Positions 8,381 through 16,705 of a stretch of DNA of 64,000 nucleotides are shown piece after piece. A model generated the notes under the pieces. The model ran no database searches and had not been told where the DNA came from. It saw only the letters and a program-made list of their open reading frames with translations. Origin of the DNA: Luteibacter yeojuensis. Lineage in GTDB: Bacteria; Pseudomonadota; Gammaproteobacteria; Xanthomonadales; Rhodanobacteraceae. The position numbers and the translations under genes are program-made. The stretch is from the NCBI RefSeq assembly GCF_011742875.1, contig NZ_JAAQTL010000002.1:186001-250000 (forward strand), in the 5' to 3' direction. Each line of letters opens with the position of its first letter. Position 1 is the first letter of the stretch.

Positions 8381-9128
8381 CCGCCGCGGTTTCATGCGCA
8401 AGACCCTTCTCGCCCTCGGCGGTGCCGCGCTCGCCGGCTGCGACCGCATCTCCGAGAGCGACACCGGCACCAGGGTGCTCGAATCCGCCGAGGCCGTGAC
8501 GCGGCGCGTGCAGCGCTTCCTCTCGCCCTCGCGCGCACTGGCGAAGGAATACACGGAAGCGGATATTTCGGCCGTCTTCAAGCCCAACGGCAGCACGATG
8601 CCCGACACGCCGGTCTACCAGGCGCTCCTGCGCAACGGCTTTGCCGATTACCGTCTCGAAGTGGACGGGCTGGTGGACCGTCCCGCGCGGCTCTCGATCG
8701 ACGAGCTGAAGGCGCTGGGAACGCGCACGCAGATCACGCGCCACGACTGCGTGGAAGGCTGGAGCGCCATCGGCAAGTGGACGGGTACGCCCCTGTCCGC
8801 CCTGCTCGACCATGTGGGCGCGAAGGACGGTGCCCGTTACGTCGTCTTCCATTGCTTCGACAACTACGAAGCAGACACGCCGTACTACGAGAGCATCGAC
8901 CTGGACGAGGCCAGGCACCCGCAGACACTGCTTGCCTACGCGCTCAACGGCGCGTCGCTGCCCGTCGGCAATGGCGCGCCGCTGCGACTGCGCGTGGAGC
9001 GGCAGTTGGGCTACAAGCACGCCAAGTACCTCCGCCGGATCGAGGTCGTCGCCAGTTTCGCGGACATCGGCGAGGGCAACGGCGGGTACTGGGAAGACAA
9101 CGGTTACGAGTGGTATGCGGGCATCTAG
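8373..9128 (+). CDS. Sulfite-oxidase-fold molybdopterin enzyme with Tat signal
   Basis: This 251-residue protein has the oxidoreductase molybdopterin-binding domain of the sulfite oxidase/MsrP superfamily. Cys126 in RHDCVEGW is the expected molybdenum ligand. The N terminus carries a twin-arginine motif (DRRGFMRK) and directly after it ALAGC, a lipobox-like sequence, so the enzyme may be a Tat-exported lipoprotein. At about 250 residues it is shorter than MsrP (about 330) and lacks a dimerisation domain. The coupled cytochrome b upstream is the likely electron partner. The substrate cannot be read from the sequence; methionine sulfoxide, sulfite or another oxyanion are possible. Confidence 0.88.
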   Translation: MTDRRGFMRKTLLALGGAALAGCDRISESDTGTRVLESAEAVTRRVQRFLSPSRALAKEYTEADISAVFKPNGSTMPDTPVYQALLRNGFADYRLEVDGLVDRPARLSIDELKALGTRTQITRHDCVEGWSAIGKWTGTPLSALLDHVGAKDGARYVVFHCFDNYEADTPYYESIDLDEARHPQTLLAYALNGASLPVGNGAPLRLRVERQLGYKHAKYLRRIEVVASFADIGEGNGGYWEDNGYEWYAGI

Positions 9129-9309
9129 GGACGCCCCAGGCCGCCCTTTTTCCGCATTGCGTCACGGGAACCCTGTAAAAAGGGGCTGACAAATGCGAAA
9201 AATCTTCGTCGACCCTATTTTCAGCGGACGAAAGCAACGCTAGAGTGAGTCGCCCGCTGGGCATCGGCCGGAAAGGCCGCCTCATTCGAATCAAGTGACA
9301 AGGATAACC

Positions 9310-9702
9310 ATGGCCAAGACCACCAAACCGGCGGCGAAGAAGGCTGCCAAGGCTCCCGCCAAGGCTACGAAGGCGCCGGCCGCCCTCAAGCCCATCAAGG
9401 ATCCGCTGTCGAAGTCCTCGCTCGTCTCGCACATCGTCGAGCAGAGCGGCGTGGACAGCAAGAGCGTGAAGGCCGTGCTGGCCTCGCTCGAAGGCGCGAT
9501 CTCCGCCTCGGTTCACAAGAAGGGCGCCGGCACGTTCACGCTGCCCGGCCTGCTCAAGATCACCTCGGTCGCCGTCGCTGCCAAGCCGAAGCGCAAGGGC
9601 AAGGACCCGTTCACGGGCGAAGAGCGCTGGTTCGCCGCCAAGCCCGCTTCGGTCAAGGTCAAGGTCCGTCCGCTCAAGAAGCTGAAGGACGCCGCCGCCT
9701 GA
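9310..9702 (+). CDS. HU-family DNA-binding protein with Lys/Ala-rich tail
   Basis: This is a 130-residue protein. Residues 1-35 are a basic tail of repeated Ala, Lys and Pro, like eukaryotic H1 tails. Residues about 36-125 form an HU/IHF-like domain (LVSHIVEQSGVDSKSVKAVL, then GTFTLPGLLKI and a basic beta-arm region). Tailed HU proteins of this sort are known in xanthomonads. The start at 9310 follows AAGGAT with good spacing; an in-frame ATG at 9295 is less well placed. The gene is single, with 180 bases of leader and a strong terminator, fitting an abundant nucleoid protein. Confidence 0.9.
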   Translation: MAKTTKPAAKKAAKAPAKATKAPAALKPIKDPLSKSSLVSHIVEQSGVDSKSVKAVLASLEGAISASVHKKGAGTFTLPGLLKITSVAVAAKPKRKGKDPFTGEERWFAAKPASVKVKVRPLKKLKDAAA

Positions 9703-9743
9703 TCCTTCGCGGTGGAGCGTCCACCGCAAGCCAGGAGGTAACG

Positions 9744-9772
9744 AAAACCCCCGCCGCGAGGTGGGGGTTTTT
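9744..9772 (+). terminator. Intrinsic terminator after the HU-like gene
   Basis: The hairpin AAAACCCCCGCC / GGTGGGGGTTTT has a four-base loop and is followed by a T-rich run. It lies 42 bases after the stop codon and ahead of the blaI-type operator. The A-rich left flank means it could work weakly in both directions. Confidence 0.85.
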
Positions 9773-9803
9773 GTTGTTCCGAAATACTCGTCGCGAATCA
9801 TGC

Positions 9804-9848
9804 TTGACTACAGCTGTCGTCAGGGGCATCCTGCCTACACCTGTAGTC
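9804..9848 (+). promoter_or_regulatory. Promoter with two BlaI-type operators
   Basis: Two related dyads lie before the repressor gene: GACTACAGCTGTCGTC (9806-9821) and GCCTACACCTGTAGTC (9833-9848). Both fit GACTACA-NN-TGTAGTC, which contains the TACA/TGTA half-sites known for BlaI/MecI repressors. A TTGACT -35 box (9804-9809) and a CATCCT -10 candidate (9827-9832), 17 bases apart, are overlapped or bracketed by the operators. This fits autorepression. Confidence 0.75.
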
Positions 9849-9860
9849 AGGAGCGGCGGC

Positions 9861-10247
9861 ATGAGCAAGAAGACGATCGGCGACCAGGAGCTGGCCCTCC
9901 TGCAATACATCGAGGAGGCGCCGAAGAGTTCCGTGGCCGAGGTATGCGCGGGCTATGGAGAGGCGCGCGGACTGGCGCGGTCCACGGTGCTCACCATGAT
10001 GGAACGGCTGCGTGCGAAGGGTTACCTCACGCGCCGCAAGATCGACAACAGCTTCCGTTACAGCGCCACCAACGGCGCCGCCGAAGTCATGACCGGTGCC
10101 GTCGCCCGGTTCGTCGAGAAGACCCTGCAGGGCTCGGTATCGCCCTTCGTCGCGTGGATGTCGGAGCGCGGCCAGGTGAGTGACGCGGAGCTGGCGGAGC
10201 TCGAGGCGCTGGTCGGCACCCTCCAGTCGCGACGGAAGGGGCGCTGA
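9861..10247 (+). CDS. BlaI/MecI/CopY-family repressor
   Basis: This 128-residue winged-helix repressor has the family N-terminal core (LALLQYIEEAPKSSVAEV, then ARSTVLTMMERL and GYLTRRKIDNSFRY) and a helical dimerisation tail. Relatives are inactivated when a partner membrane peptidase cuts them. The start at 9861 removes an unlikely 30-residue extension that would run through the operators. The stop is followed after one base by the M56 peptidase ATG, the classic repressor-sensor pair. Confidence 0.9.
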   Translation: MSKKTIGDQELALLQYIEEAPKSSVAEVCAGYGEARGLARSTVLTMMERLRAKGYLTRRKIDNSFRYSATNGAAEVMTGAVARFVEKTLQGSVSPFVAWMSERGQVSDAELAELEALVGTLQSRRKGR

Positions 10248-10248
10248 C

Positions 10249-12069
10249 ATGGACGCCTTACTCGACACCGTCCTCTCCCGCCTCGCCTATGCGTCGCTGC
10301 AGGCGATCCTGCTGGCCGCGCTGGTCTATGCCGCCTGCCGCTTCATGCCGGCACTGTCGGCCGCCGCGCGCAGCGCGCTGTGGTGGCTGCTCGGCGCGCA
10401 GCTGGTGATCGGGCTTGCCTGTCCGACGCCGGTCGCCCTGCCGCTCTTGCCCGCGCCCGCCGCGCCGGTACCGGTCGCCACTACCGGCTTCGCGGTCGCC
10501 GCCGCCGGGACGCCCGACATCGACGTGGCGACCGCCCCGACCGTCTCCTGGACCTCGGTGCTTCTCGCCGCGTGGATAGCCGCGGTCCTCGTCCAGTTCG
10601 GCATCGCGGCCATACGGGGTTACCGCCTTGCCGGCGTGGTCCGCCGCGCGATGCCGCACGACGACGTCCGCGTCGACACGCTGTGCGCACGCCGGGCCCG
10701 CGAACTCGGCCTGCGCCGCTCGCCGCGTCTCGCGGTCTCGGCCGAGGTCGATTCTCCGCAGGTGATCGGCCTGTGGCGTCCGACCATCCTGCTGCCACTG
10801 GACGACCGCCTCGACGACGAGGAACTCGACATGGCGCTGATGCACGAACTGGCGCACGTGCGCCGCGGCGACCTGCTGCTCGGCTGGATACCGGTGCTGG
10901 CGCGGACGCTGTTCTTCTTCCATCCCATCGTCCACGTCGCCATGCGCGAATACGCCCTGTGCCGCGAGGCCGCCTGCGATGCCCTGGTGGTGTCGCGCGG
11001 CAGGCAAGCCCCGCGGACGTATGGACGTCTGTTGCTCCGCCTCGGCGTGGCGCCCCACCCGCACCATGCGCTACCCGGTGCATCGCCAACCTTCCGTACC
11101 CTGAAAAGGAGAATCGACATGCTCGGCCAAGCCACCGACGCGCCGCCGCGCCTGCTCACGTTCGGACTCGTCGCGATCGTCGCCCTTATCGGTGTCACTC
11201 CCTGGCGGGTCGTCGCCGCGGACGGCACCCAGGAACAGCCCGCCGTGGCGGCGAGGCCCTCGTTGGCGGCCGCACCCGCGCCGAAGGCCACGGCGGCCGC
11301 GAAGGCGGCCCCGACCGTCGTCGCGGCAAGCCCTTCCCCGACCTCCCGCCCCTCGCCGGTGCCGATGCCGCCCACGCCGCGCCTCTCGCCCACACCCCTG
11401 CCGCCGATGCCGCCGATGCCACCCACGCCCGCGGCACCCGCGGCGCCGATGGCACCGGCGCCCCCCGCCGCACCGCCCGTGCCGGAACTCGCGGGGTTCG
11501 GCGAGCATCCGTACGACCAGACCTTCATCTTCTTCAGCGACGCCATCACCCGCGTGGTGAACGGCAGCGACGACGACATCCGTCGCGCGAGGGCACAGCG
11601 CGAAGGCGCCGGCGACTATGCGTGGTACCGGGATGGCAGCCGGGCCTGGGTATTGAAGGATCCCGCCTATGTGAAGCGGATCCGCGAAGCCTACGATCGC
11701 GCCAGGGTACCCGCCGACGATGCGCGGGATGGCGCCGAGAAGCAGGCCGCGATCGATGAGCGCCAGGCGGTGCTCAACGCGCAAATGGCGAAGCTGTCGA
11801 TGCGACAGGCGGAACTGGTTTCACGGCAGGCCGATCCCTCGGGCTCGCGCGATCCGGTCGCCTATGCCGCGGGCCATGCGGCCATCGGCAAGGAACAGGC
11901 GGATATCGCAAAGGACATTGCCGAACTCGACAAGCAGCGCGCCGCGATCGGCCAGAAGCGCGCGATCGCGGCGCGACGCCAGGCGGAAGCCGCGCAGAAG
12001 GCCAACGCGGAGGTGCAGGCGATCGTCGCCGAGGCGATCCGCAACCACGCGGTCGAGACGTCCCACTGA
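10249..12069 (+). CDS. M56 (BlaR1-like) membrane metallopeptidase with Pro-rich linker
   Basis: This is a 606-residue protein. The N-terminal third holds about four membrane helices and the zinc motif HELAH at residues 199-203 (His199, Glu200, His203), followed by REAACDALV; this is an M56/BlaR1 peptidase that would act at the inner membrane. A further membrane helix lies near residue 310. Next comes a Pro/Ala-rich segment (about residues 330-420) and a charged, probably coiled-coil C terminus rich in Gln, Ala and Lys. There is no penicillin-binding domain as in BlaR1. It probably cleaves the adjoining BlaI-type repressor, but the signal is unlikely to be a beta-lactam bound by the usual domain. 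Confidence 0.87.
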   Translation: MDALLDTVLSRLAYASLQAILLAALVYAACRFMPALSAAARSALWWLLGAQLVIGLACPTPVALPLLPAPAAPVPVATTGFAVAAAGTPDIDVATAPTVSWTSVLLAAWIAAVLVQFGIAAIRGYRLAGVVRRAMPHDDVRVDTLCARRARELGLRRSPRLAVSAEVDSPQVIGLWRPTILLPLDDRLDDEELDMALMHELAHVRRGDLLLGWIPVLARTLFFFHPIVHVAMREYALCREAACDALVVSRGRQAPRTYGRLLLRLGVAPHPHHALPGASPTFRTLKRRIDMLGQATDAPPRLLTFGLVAIVALIGVTPWRVVAADGTQEQPAVAARPSLAAAPAPKATAAAKAAPTVVAASPSPTSRPSPVPMPPTPRLSPTPLPPMPPMPPTPAAPAAPMAPAPPAAPPVPELAGFGEHPYDQTFIFFSDAITRVVNGSDDDIRRARAQREGAGDYAWYRDGSRAWVLKDPAYVKRIREAYDRARVPADDARDGAEKQAAIDERQAVLNAQMAKLSMRQAELVSRQADPSGSRDPVAYAAGHAAIGKEQADIAKDIAELDKQRAAIGQKRAIAARRQAEAAQKANAEVQAIVAEAIRNHAVETSH

Positions 12070-12080
12070 GCCTTGTTCCA

Positions 12081-12139
12081 TGGGAGTCGCTATGGCGGCG
12101 AGGGGGGCGGGGCTTCTCGCCGCTATAGCGGCTCCTACA
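12081..12139. repeat. Paired palindrome of the GCTATAGCGG family, short form
   Basis: Two inverted arms (GGGAGTCGCTATGGCGGCGAGG and its partner ending GCTATAGCGGCTCCTACA) flank a short G-rich centre. It lies 11 bases after the M56 peptidase stop. The loop is shorter than in the other copies of the window. Confidence 0.8.
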
Positions 12140-12189
12140 TTCCCTGGGGCATGCGGTATCGTGGAGGAATTCACGCTACCGGAGGCACC

Positions 12190-12855
12190 ATGCGACTGGA
12201 ACCGGGAACGGTCGTCGAAGCCAAGGCACTGCTCTTCGATATGGACGGCACGCTGGTCGATTCCCGCGTGGTGGTCGAAAGGATCTGGAAGCGCTGGTGC
12301 GAGGAAAACGACATCGACTGGCACTATGTGCTGCCGCGCCTGCACGGCGTGCGCATGCTCGACTCGGTGAGGATGTTCGCGAAGCCGGGCATGGATGTCG
12401 ACGCCGTGTATGAACGCCTGTATCGCGAAGAACTGGAGGACCTGGACGGCATCGTCCCGATTCCCGGCGCGCGGCAACTCCTCGCGGCGCTTCCGCCCGA
12501 CACGTGGACCATCGTGACCTCCGCCGATACACCCCTGGCCGAGGCACGCCTGGGTGCGGCCGGCATCGTTCCGCCGCCGCGCATGGTGACGGGCGAGATG
12601 GTGACCAGCGGTAAACCCGACCCGGAGGGTTATCTCCTGGGCGCCGGGCGCATGCGGGCCGCCCCGATCGACTGCCTCGTGTTCGAGGATGCGAAGGCCG
12701 GCATCGACGCGGGACTCGCCGCAGGGGCGCGCGTCATCGCGATCGCGGGCGATCACCCAGGCGACGTGCCGGCCAACGTCGAACGGGTGAAAGACCTGAC
12801 GACGCTGGGCTTCGACGGGGTGCACCGCGGCAGGGTGCGCCTGATCGCGTCCTGA
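12190..12855 (+). CDS. HAD-superfamily phosphatase (PGP/GS1-like)
   Basis: This 221-residue haloacid-dehalogenase-type hydrolase has the motif DMDGTLVDS (Asp17 nucleophile, Asp19 acid), a helical cap domain, VTSADTP as motif II, Lys in SGKPDPEGY as motif III, and VFEDAKAGIDAG as motif IV. Members dephosphorylate sugar phosphates or related metabolites; the substrate is not evident. GGAGG five bases before the ATG supports the start. It is a single gene between a palindrome and the response regulator. Confidence 0.9.
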   Translation: MRLEPGTVVEAKALLFDMDGTLVDSRVVVERIWKRWCEENDIDWHYVLPRLHGVRMLDSVRMFAKPGMDVDAVYERLYREELEDLDGIVPIPGARQLLAALPPDTWTIVTSADTPLAEARLGAAGIVPPPRMVTGEMVTSGKPDPEGYLLGAGRMRAAPIDCLVFEDAKAGIDAGLAAGARVIAIAGDHPGDVPANVERVKDLTTLGFDGVHRGRVRLIAS

Positions 12856-13005
12856 GTCCGGCAGACTCGCTGCGGCAGCGGCCGGTGGCGACGGCACCGC
12901 GCATGGGCCGGGAGGCTCCGGGAAGCTCGTTTCGTCGGAAAGCGGCCTGAAAGCCTGCCACGACAGGATGCGCAGGTCCGTTTCCGGAGCGTATCCTTGC
13001 CCCCC

Positions 13006-13680
13006 ATGCGCATCCTCCTTGCTGAAGACGATGCCGCCATCGGCGCGGCGGTACGAGCCTCGCTCGAACAAGGCGGCCATGCCGTCGACTACGTGACCGA
13101 CGGCGCCAGCGCCGATCACGCGTTACGCGACCACGACTACGACCTGCTCGTGCTCGACCTCGGCCTGCCCCTGCTCGACGGCAGCGACGTGCTGGCGCGC
13201 GCGCGCAAGCGCGGGGCGAGCCTGTCGGTGCTGGTGATCACGGCGCGCGAAGGCCTGAAGGAGCGCGTGCGCGTGCTCGACCTCGGTGCCGACGACTACC
13301 TCGTGAAACCGTTCGCCCTCGCGGAGTTCGATGCCCGCGTGCGTGCCCTGCTCCGCCGCCTCACGAGCCAGGGCACGCCGGAATTCCGCATCGGCAAGCT
13401 GCGCCTCGACATCCCTGGCCACCGCGCCTGGATCGGCGACACCGCGCTGGACCTCACCGCCCGCGAGTTCGGTCTCGTCGAGGCGCTGGCCATGCGCGCG
13501 GACAAGGTCACCAGTCGCGCCCAGCTGGTGGAGGCGCTGTGCAACTGGGACGAGGACCTGACCGACAACGGCCTGGACATCGCCCTGCACCGGCTGCGCA
13601 AGAAGCTTCACGGTTCGGGCACCAACGTGCGCACGATCCGCGGACTGGGCTACCTGCTCGAAGAAACCGCAGATGCCTGA
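13006..13680 (+). CDS. OmpR/PhoB-type response regulator
   Basis: This 224-residue regulator has a receiver domain (acidic pocket AEDD, phospho-acceptor Asp51 in VLDLGLP, Lys in LVKPF). A C-terminal winged helix follows (LTAREFGLVEALAMRADKV through TIRGLGYLLE). It is closest in pattern to the QseB/TctD group. The ATG at 13006 is preferred to a TTG at 12997. It overlaps the kinase gene by eight bases, so the two are cotranscribed. Confidence 0.93.
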   Translation: MRILLAEDDAAIGAAVRASLEQGGHAVDYVTDGASADHALRDHDYDLLVLDLGLPLLDGSDVLARARKRGASLSVLVITAREGLKERVRVLDLGADDYLVKPFALAEFDARVRALLRRLTSQGTPEFRIGKLRLDIPGHRAWIGDTALDLTAREFGLVEALAMRADKVTSRAQLVEALCNWDEDLTDNGLDIALHRLRKKLHGSGTNVRTIRGLGYLLEETADA

Positions 13681-15103
13681 ACGCCGCAACGCGGCGCCGC
13701 GGCGACCGGCACGCCCCAGCCTGCGGCGGCGCCTGCTCACCTTCCTGCTCGTCCCGGTGTTCGGCGTGCTGCTGCTCGACGCCGTCATCGGTTACTTCGT
13801 GGCGCTGGCGTATTCCAACCGCGTGCACGACGCCACGCTCTCCGACAACGCGCTCACGCTCTCGGAAATGATCGACAGCGACGCCTTGCGCGGCGAGCTG
13901 ACCGAGCAGGCGCGCTTTCTCCTCGAATACGATCCGAACGGCCGCAACTACTACACGGTGACCAGCGCTCGCCATGGGCGGGTGATCAGCAACGCGAGCC
14001 TCGGCGGTCCGGACGTCGCCGTGGACGCCCCGCCGAGGCTCTACGATACCGAACTCGGCCATCGCCCCCTCCGCGCGGCGACCATGCGTGTACCGAACCG
14101 GCACGATGCGGGCGACACGCTCACGATCACCGTGGCGGAGAACCTGCGCGACCGCCATGCGCGCGCACGCGAGATCCTCCTGCTCACCCTGCCGATGCAG
14201 GCGCTGTTGATCGTGGCGGTGCTCTTCCTCGTCTGGCTCGGGGTCAGCCACGGCCTGGGTGTGCTGGAGCCGCTGACCTCGCGGCTCGCCCGCCGCGAGC
14301 ACGACCTCGGCCCCATCGGCGAGGAAGACGTGCCGGTGGAAATCCTGCCGCTGACCCGCACCATCGACGACCTGTTCGCACGCATGCGCAACATGCTCGG
14401 CCTGCAGGAGCGATTCATCGCCGATGCCGCTCACCAGCTGCGCACGCCGCTGGCCGGTATCCGACTGCACGTCGAGCGGCTGGCCGATACGACCGATCCC
14501 GCGCAACGCGACGATGCGATGGCCCACGTGCAACGCCTCGCCGCACGCGCCGCGCGTACGTCGGCGCAGTTGCTCGCCCTCACCCGGACGCAGTCCCCCG
14601 ACCTGCCCGACAGCGACGGGATGGCCACGATCGACCTCGCGACGGTGGTTCCCGAAGCGGTCGCCATGCGCGTGCACCAGGCGCTCGCCGCTGGCGTGGA
14701 CCTGGGTTACGAAGGTGCCGATGTGCCGTGCCTCATTCGTGGCGACGCGCTGCAGGTGCAGGAAGCGATCGACAACCTCGTGGACAACGCCTTCCATTAC
14801 GCGGGGCGCGGCCACGTCGTCACGGTATCCCTCGCCTGTGGAGAAAACGACGTGCTGCTGGCCGTCGAGGACGACGGGCCCGGCGTCGACGACGCTTTCC
14901 TCGACCAGCTCGGCGAGCGCTTCTTCCGCGTGCCCGGCGTCGACGAGGACGGCACCGGCCTAGGGCTGGCCATCGTCGAGAGCATCGCCGAGCGCCACGG
15001 CGGGCGCGTGACGTTCCTGCACGCGGCCTCCGGCGGCCTGCGCGTGGAACTGCATTTTCCTGCGATTTCGACGTCGTCCACCGGCCAGGACCGTTCCGTG
15101 TGA
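13673..15103 (+). CDS. Sensor histidine kinase, partner of the upstream regulator
   Basis: This 476-residue inner-membrane kinase has one membrane helix near residues 20-45 and a periplasmic sensor region (about 50-165) with a TctE-type amino-terminal pattern. A second helix (about 170-192) and a HAMP-like stretch follow. The HisKA domain has His254 in DAAHQLRTPL. The HATPase domain has DNLVDNAFHYA, DDGPGV and GTGLGLAIV. With the regulator it forms a QseBC/TctDE-like system. The signal is unknown; the nearby creD gene is on the other strand and not obviously its target. Confidence 0.92.
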   Translation: MPERRNAAPRRPARPSLRRRLLTFLLVPVFGVLLLDAVIGYFVALAYSNRVHDATLSDNALTLSEMIDSDALRGELTEQARFLLEYDPNGRNYYTVTSARHGRVISNASLGGPDVAVDAPPRLYDTELGHRPLRAATMRVPNRHDAGDTLTITVAENLRDRHARAREILLLTLPMQALLIVAVLFLVWLGVSHGLGVLEPLTSRLARREHDLGPIGEEDVPVEILPLTRTIDDLFARMRNMLGLQERFIADAAHQLRTPLAGIRLHVERLADTTDPAQRDDAMAHVQRLAARAARTSAQLLALTRTQSPDLPDSDGMATIDLATVVPEAVAMRVHQALAAGVDLGYEGADVPCLIRGDALQVQEAIDNLVDNAFHYAGRGHVVTVSLACGENDVLLAVEDDGPGVDDAFLDQLGERFFRVPGVDEDGTGLGLAIVESIAERHGGRVTFLHAASGGLRVELHFPAISTSSTGQDRSV

Positions 15104-15174
15104 GGGCGGAGAAAGGCGGCTGAAACTGCCTGCGGGCAACATTCCCCCTTGTAGAGGAGACGACGAGGTTCAAG

Positions 15175-16011
15175 GTGGGAAGGTCGCCGGCATTCCGGTT
15201 CGAGGGTGGGCGCGAAGGGGTTCTGCTGGTGCATGGCCTGGGCCGCACCCCGGACGAGATGCGCCTGCTCGGCAAGGGCCTGAACCGTGCCGGCTTCACC
15301 GTCGTGGGCGTGCAGTTGGCGGGCCACGGCGGCGACGAGGACGAGCTGCTGGCCTCGGGCTGGGAAGACTGGTACGCCAGCGTGGAGGCCGCCGCCGACG
15401 ATTTGCGCGGGCAGGTGGACCGCGTCTTCGTGGCTGGCTCCTCGATGGGTGCCCTGCTCGCGCTGCGCCTTGCCGCCATGCAGCCCACATGGGTGGCAGG
15501 CGTCGGCGTCTACGGCGCGACGTTCCGCTACGACGGCTGGTCCGCCGGATGGGCCACACGCATCGCCTTCCTGCTCCCTCTGTTCAAGCGGCTGGGCATC
15601 GGGCGCGATCGCCGCCTGCTTCAATGGCCGCCGCAGGGCCCTCGCGATGAGCGCCTGCGCGAGTCGTTCGGCCGCGGCATGCCCTCCGGTCCCGCCGGCC
15701 CGATCGACCGCGACGGGGACTCATGGCACGCGCTGGCGGAAACCGTGAAGCTAGCGCGCGACGTGCGCCGACGGCTGCCTGCCGTGTTGGCTCCCTGCTT
15801 CATCGCGCACGCCCTCGACGACGAGGTGGCCAGCCCGGGCAACGCCGACCTCGTCGCCCGGCACGTGCGCGGGCCGGTCGAGATGCTCCTCCTGGCCGAC
15901 AGCTACCACAGGATCACGATCGACCGCGAACGTCGCACGCTGATCGAGCGCAGCGCGGATTTCTTCGACCGCATCGCGCGCGAGGCGCGCATTGCGCGGA
16001 CCGCGGCCTGA
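15175..16011 (+). CDS. Alpha/beta hydrolase, carboxylesterase-like
   Basis: This 278-residue serine hydrolase has the oxyanion region LLVHGLGRTPDEM near residue 17. The nucleophile elbow is AGSSMGAL (Ser90), an acid lies in HALDDEVAS, and a late His sits in DSYHRITID. The layout resembles Est30-type carboxylesterases and monoacylglycerol lipases. The start is GTG at 15175, with GAGGAG and GAGG elements upstream. It lies 71 bases after the kinase on the same strand and converges on tsaB with four bases between stops. Confidence 0.85.
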   Translation: MGRSPAFRFEGGREGVLLVHGLGRTPDEMRLLGKGLNRAGFTVVGVQLAGHGGDEDELLASGWEDWYASVEAAADDLRGQVDRVFVAGSSMGALLALRLAAMQPTWVAGVGVYGATFRYDGWSAGWATRIAFLLPLFKRLGIGRDRRLLQWPPQGPRDERLRESFGRGMPSGPAGPIDRDGDSWHALAETVKLARDVRRRLPAVLAPCFIAHALDDEVASPGNADLVARHVRGPVEMLLLADSYHRITIDRERRTLIERSADFFDRIAREARIARTAA

Positions 16012-16015
16012 GACC

Positions 16016-16705
16016 TCAGGCCTTCCCTTGCTCGACCAGGGTGAGCGCCACCTTGTCGCGCAGGTAGACCGGCAGGGCCAGCTCCGGCGCCACCGCCTCG
16101 CCGGCGCGGAAGCGGCGTGCCGCCACTTCGGCGACATGCCGGGCCTGCGGATAACGCGCGCCGTCCGCCGAGCGGATCGGCGCGGCGATGCGCCCACGCA
16201 GGACCGCTTCGTAGGTGCCCCAACCGGTGCCGACGACATGCCATGCCGTCGCCTCGGGCAGCGCCAGCATCGCGGCCGTGTCCACGCGTTCGCGATCCAG
16301 CAGGACGATGCCGCCATCGTCGTCGCGGCGCCACGCGGCCACGTAGATCTCGCCCATGCGCGCATCGATGATCGACAGGATCGACGCATCGTCCTCCGGC
16401 GCTTCCAGCGCAAGCGCCTGCAAGGAAGAGACGGTGACGACCGGAACGTCCAGCGCCATCGCCATGCCCTGCGCCAGCGACACGCCGAGCCGCACGCCGG
16501 TGAACGCACCCGGACCGCGACCGACCGCGATGCCGTCGAGCGCCTGTCGCTTCAGGCCCGCCTCGGCCAGCAGGTCGTCGGCCATCGGCAGCACCAGCTC
16601 GGCGTGGCGGCGCGGCGCCACTTCACTGCGCTCGATCACTTCGTCGCCGTGGACGAGGGCGACCGAGCAGGCTTCCGTGGAGGTTTCGATGGCAAGGAAG
16701 TTCAT
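16016..16705 (-). CDS. tsaB: tRNA t6A modification protein TsaB
   Basis: This 229-residue ASKHA-fold protein is the platform subunit of the TsaB-TsaD-TsaE complex that makes N6-threonylcarbamoyladenosine in ANN-decoding tRNAs. Recognisable segments are LAIETSTEACSVAL at the N terminus, RRHAELVLPM, VGRGPGAFTGVRLG and IDARMGEIYVAAW. Its ATG overlaps the creD stop by four bases, so the two are cotranscribed. Confidence 0.93.
   Translation of the reverse strand: MNFLAIETSTEACSVALVHGDEVIERSEVAPRRHAELVLPMADDLLAEAGLKRQALDGIAVGRGPGAFTGVRLGVSLAQGMAMALDVPVVTVSSLQALALEAPEDDASILSIIDARMGEIYVAAWRRDDDGGIVLLDRERVDTAAMLALPEATAWHVVGTGWGTYEAVLRGRIAAPIRSADGARYPQARHVAEVAARRFRAGEAVAPELALPVYLRDKVALTLVEQGKA

Noticed and set aside
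12081..12189. A 39-residue N-terminal extension of the HAD phosphatase
   Set aside because: It would translate the palindrome. The ATG at 12190 has GGAGG directly upstream and the catalytic Asp is then at residue 17, as in relatives.
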